Shown here in pieces: positions 6,829-7,086 of a DNA stretch of 7,086 bases; positions within the stretch are counted from its first letter, which is position 1, and each line of letters starts with the position of its first letter. The translations under genes were made by a program, and so were the position numbers. Source of the DNA: Clostridia bacterium (GTDB lineage Bacteria > Bacillota > Clostridia > Oscillospirales > CAG-272); NCBI GenBank assembly GCA_024404475.1, contig JAKSPV010000073.1, positions 1 through 7,086 of the forward strand, given 5' to 3'. The notes below the pieces were generated by a model. The model ran no database searches. It saw only the letters and a program-made list of their open reading frames with translations, and had not been told where the DNA came from.

Positions 6829-6899
6829 TCTCTTCGTGATCTGTCGGCGGGAAGAGACGGGGTGCCGGTGGCGCGCCGTCCCCGCCGACCTGCAAGAGA
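6829..6899. other. Long G+C-rich imperfect stem-loop
   Basis: Nested pairings on the plus strand: tctctt 6829-6834 with aagaga 6894-6899; gtcggcggg 6843-6851 with cccgccgac 6881-6889 (9 bp); gacgg 6856-6860 with ccgtc 6876-6880; gtgcc 6862-6866 with ggcgc 6870-6874 (one G-T pair) around a 3-nt loop. Internal loops are asymmetric, including a 4-nt bulge (6852-6855). Either strand could fold this way. About 25 paired positions in 71 nt make chance unlikely even in G+C-rich DNA. Confidence 0.6.
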
Positions 6900-6943
6900 C
6901 TTCGAGCAGGCCGGAATTCGAGTAGAGATGATCTGCAGAGCAG

Positions 6944-6980
6944 AAATAAAAAATCCGGAAGTGCAGAAAGCACTTCCGGA
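6944..6980 (-). terminator. Intrinsic terminator of rpsI
   Basis: A perfect 11-bp stem (6954-6964 with 6970-6980) with a 5-nt loop is followed on the minus strand by TTTTTTATTT. It starts 24 nt after the rpsI stop codon and is a textbook end for the S9 transcript. Confidence 0.93.
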
Positions 6981-7003
6981 AATATTCGGCATAAATTCGC
7001 AGA

Positions 7004-7086
7004 TTATCTCTTCGAGAACTGCGGAGCACGGCGTGCGCCTTTGAGACCGTACTTCTTTCTTTCCTTCATACGAGGGTCGCGCATCA
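7004..7086 (-). CDS. rpsI: Ribosomal protein S9, C-terminal end (5' part outside window)
   Basis: The visible 26 complete residues end the small-subunit protein S9. They read MRDPRMKERKKYGLKGARR followed by APQFSKR and TAA at 7004-7006. The basic C-terminal tail ending in SKR is the part of S9 that reaches toward the P-site tRNA in the 30S subunit. The strongly conserved DPRM-ERKKYG-ARRAPQFSKR pattern makes the call safe despite the short length. In most bacteria rpsI follows rplM, which would lie to the right of this window. Its own terminator follows 24 nt after the stop. Confidence 0.95.
   Translation of the reverse strand, partial: MRDPRMKERKKYGLKGARRAPQFSKR

Larger units (their letters stand above)
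6765..6943 (-). ncRNA. Candidate small structured RNA, or structured trailer, between two terminators
   Basis: This stretch has no credible coding sequence. Between the rpsI terminator and the next intrinsic terminator it contains a long G+C-rich stem-loop (6829-6899) and ends in a perfect terminator. That layout is what a small RNA of roughly 150-180 nt on the minus strand would look like. I see no convincing promoter at its 5' end and do not recognise a known RNA family (it lacks the SRP RNA core and T-box motifs). It may be just the second terminator of the S9 operon plus spacer. Confidence 0.3.

Noticed and set aside
5646..6839. A 397-residue plus-strand open frame opposite murJ
   Set aside because: Highly charged antisense translation that runs through the murJ promoter and the terminator stem; no plausible start signals.
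6856..6885. T-box-like look of the plus-strand sequence ggggtgccgg...ccgtcccc
   Set aside because: The AGGGTGGNACCGCG core is not matched, there is no anticodon-type leader, and no plus-strand gene follows.
6741..6992. A short minus-strand frame between rpsI and murJ
   Set aside because: It runs through both terminators and into the murJ -35 box and has no ribosome binding site or recognisable sequence.
1..7086. CRISPR arrays, tRNA or rRNA genes, insertion sequences, toxin-antitoxin or phage genes
   Set aside because: No regularly spaced repeats, cloverleaf sequences, transposase motifs or short paired genes were seen in any part of the window.

Overview
The window is GC-rich bacterial DNA in which every gene I can support lies on the minus strand, so it reads right to left. 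The strong AGGAGG-type ribosome binding sites, near-consensus housekeeping promoters and the Gram-positive-like style of the MurJ and GMP synthase sequences suggest a high-GC member of the Bacillota (Clostridia-like). That placement is an inference and is only moderately secure.

Layout in transcription order. (1) 7086-7004: the last residues of ribosomal protein S9 (rpsI), followed by a clear intrinsic terminator. (2) 6943-6765: a non-coding stretch with a long G+C-rich stem-loop that ends in a second very strong intrinsic terminator. It may be a small structured RNA or only a tandem-terminator region. (3) 6744-6716: a near-consensus promoter (TTGACA, 17 bp, TACAAT) driving a tight three-gene unit. 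The unit consists of a MurJ-family lipid flippase (6671-5124, TTG start), a family-4 type glycosyltransferase (5127-3991, overlapping by ATGA) and a 951-residue secreted, membrane-anchored protein with a probable TIM-barrel core between beta-rich regions (3973-1118). (4) 1117-984: an intergenic region with its own promoter, two 12-bp near-identical direct repeats 20 bp apart around the -35 box, and an A+T-rich inverted repeat. (5) 983-1: a GMP synthase that has the ATP-pyrophosphatase and C-terminal dimerisation parts but no glutamine amidotransferase domain, cut by the window edge in its very last codon.

The middle three genes look like a small cell-envelope glycan module: a cytoplasmic glycosyltransferase, a lipid-linked substrate flippase, and an extracytoplasmic anchored protein that could bind or process the glycan. 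The flanking genes (S9, GMP synthase) are housekeeping. The points most worth a second look are the amidotransferase-less GMP synthase with its repeat-bearing promoter, the unassigned large surface protein whose barrel seems to lack the expected catalytic Asn-Glu pair, the divergence of the MurJ homologue at residues known to matter in E. coli, and the structured element between the two terminators.
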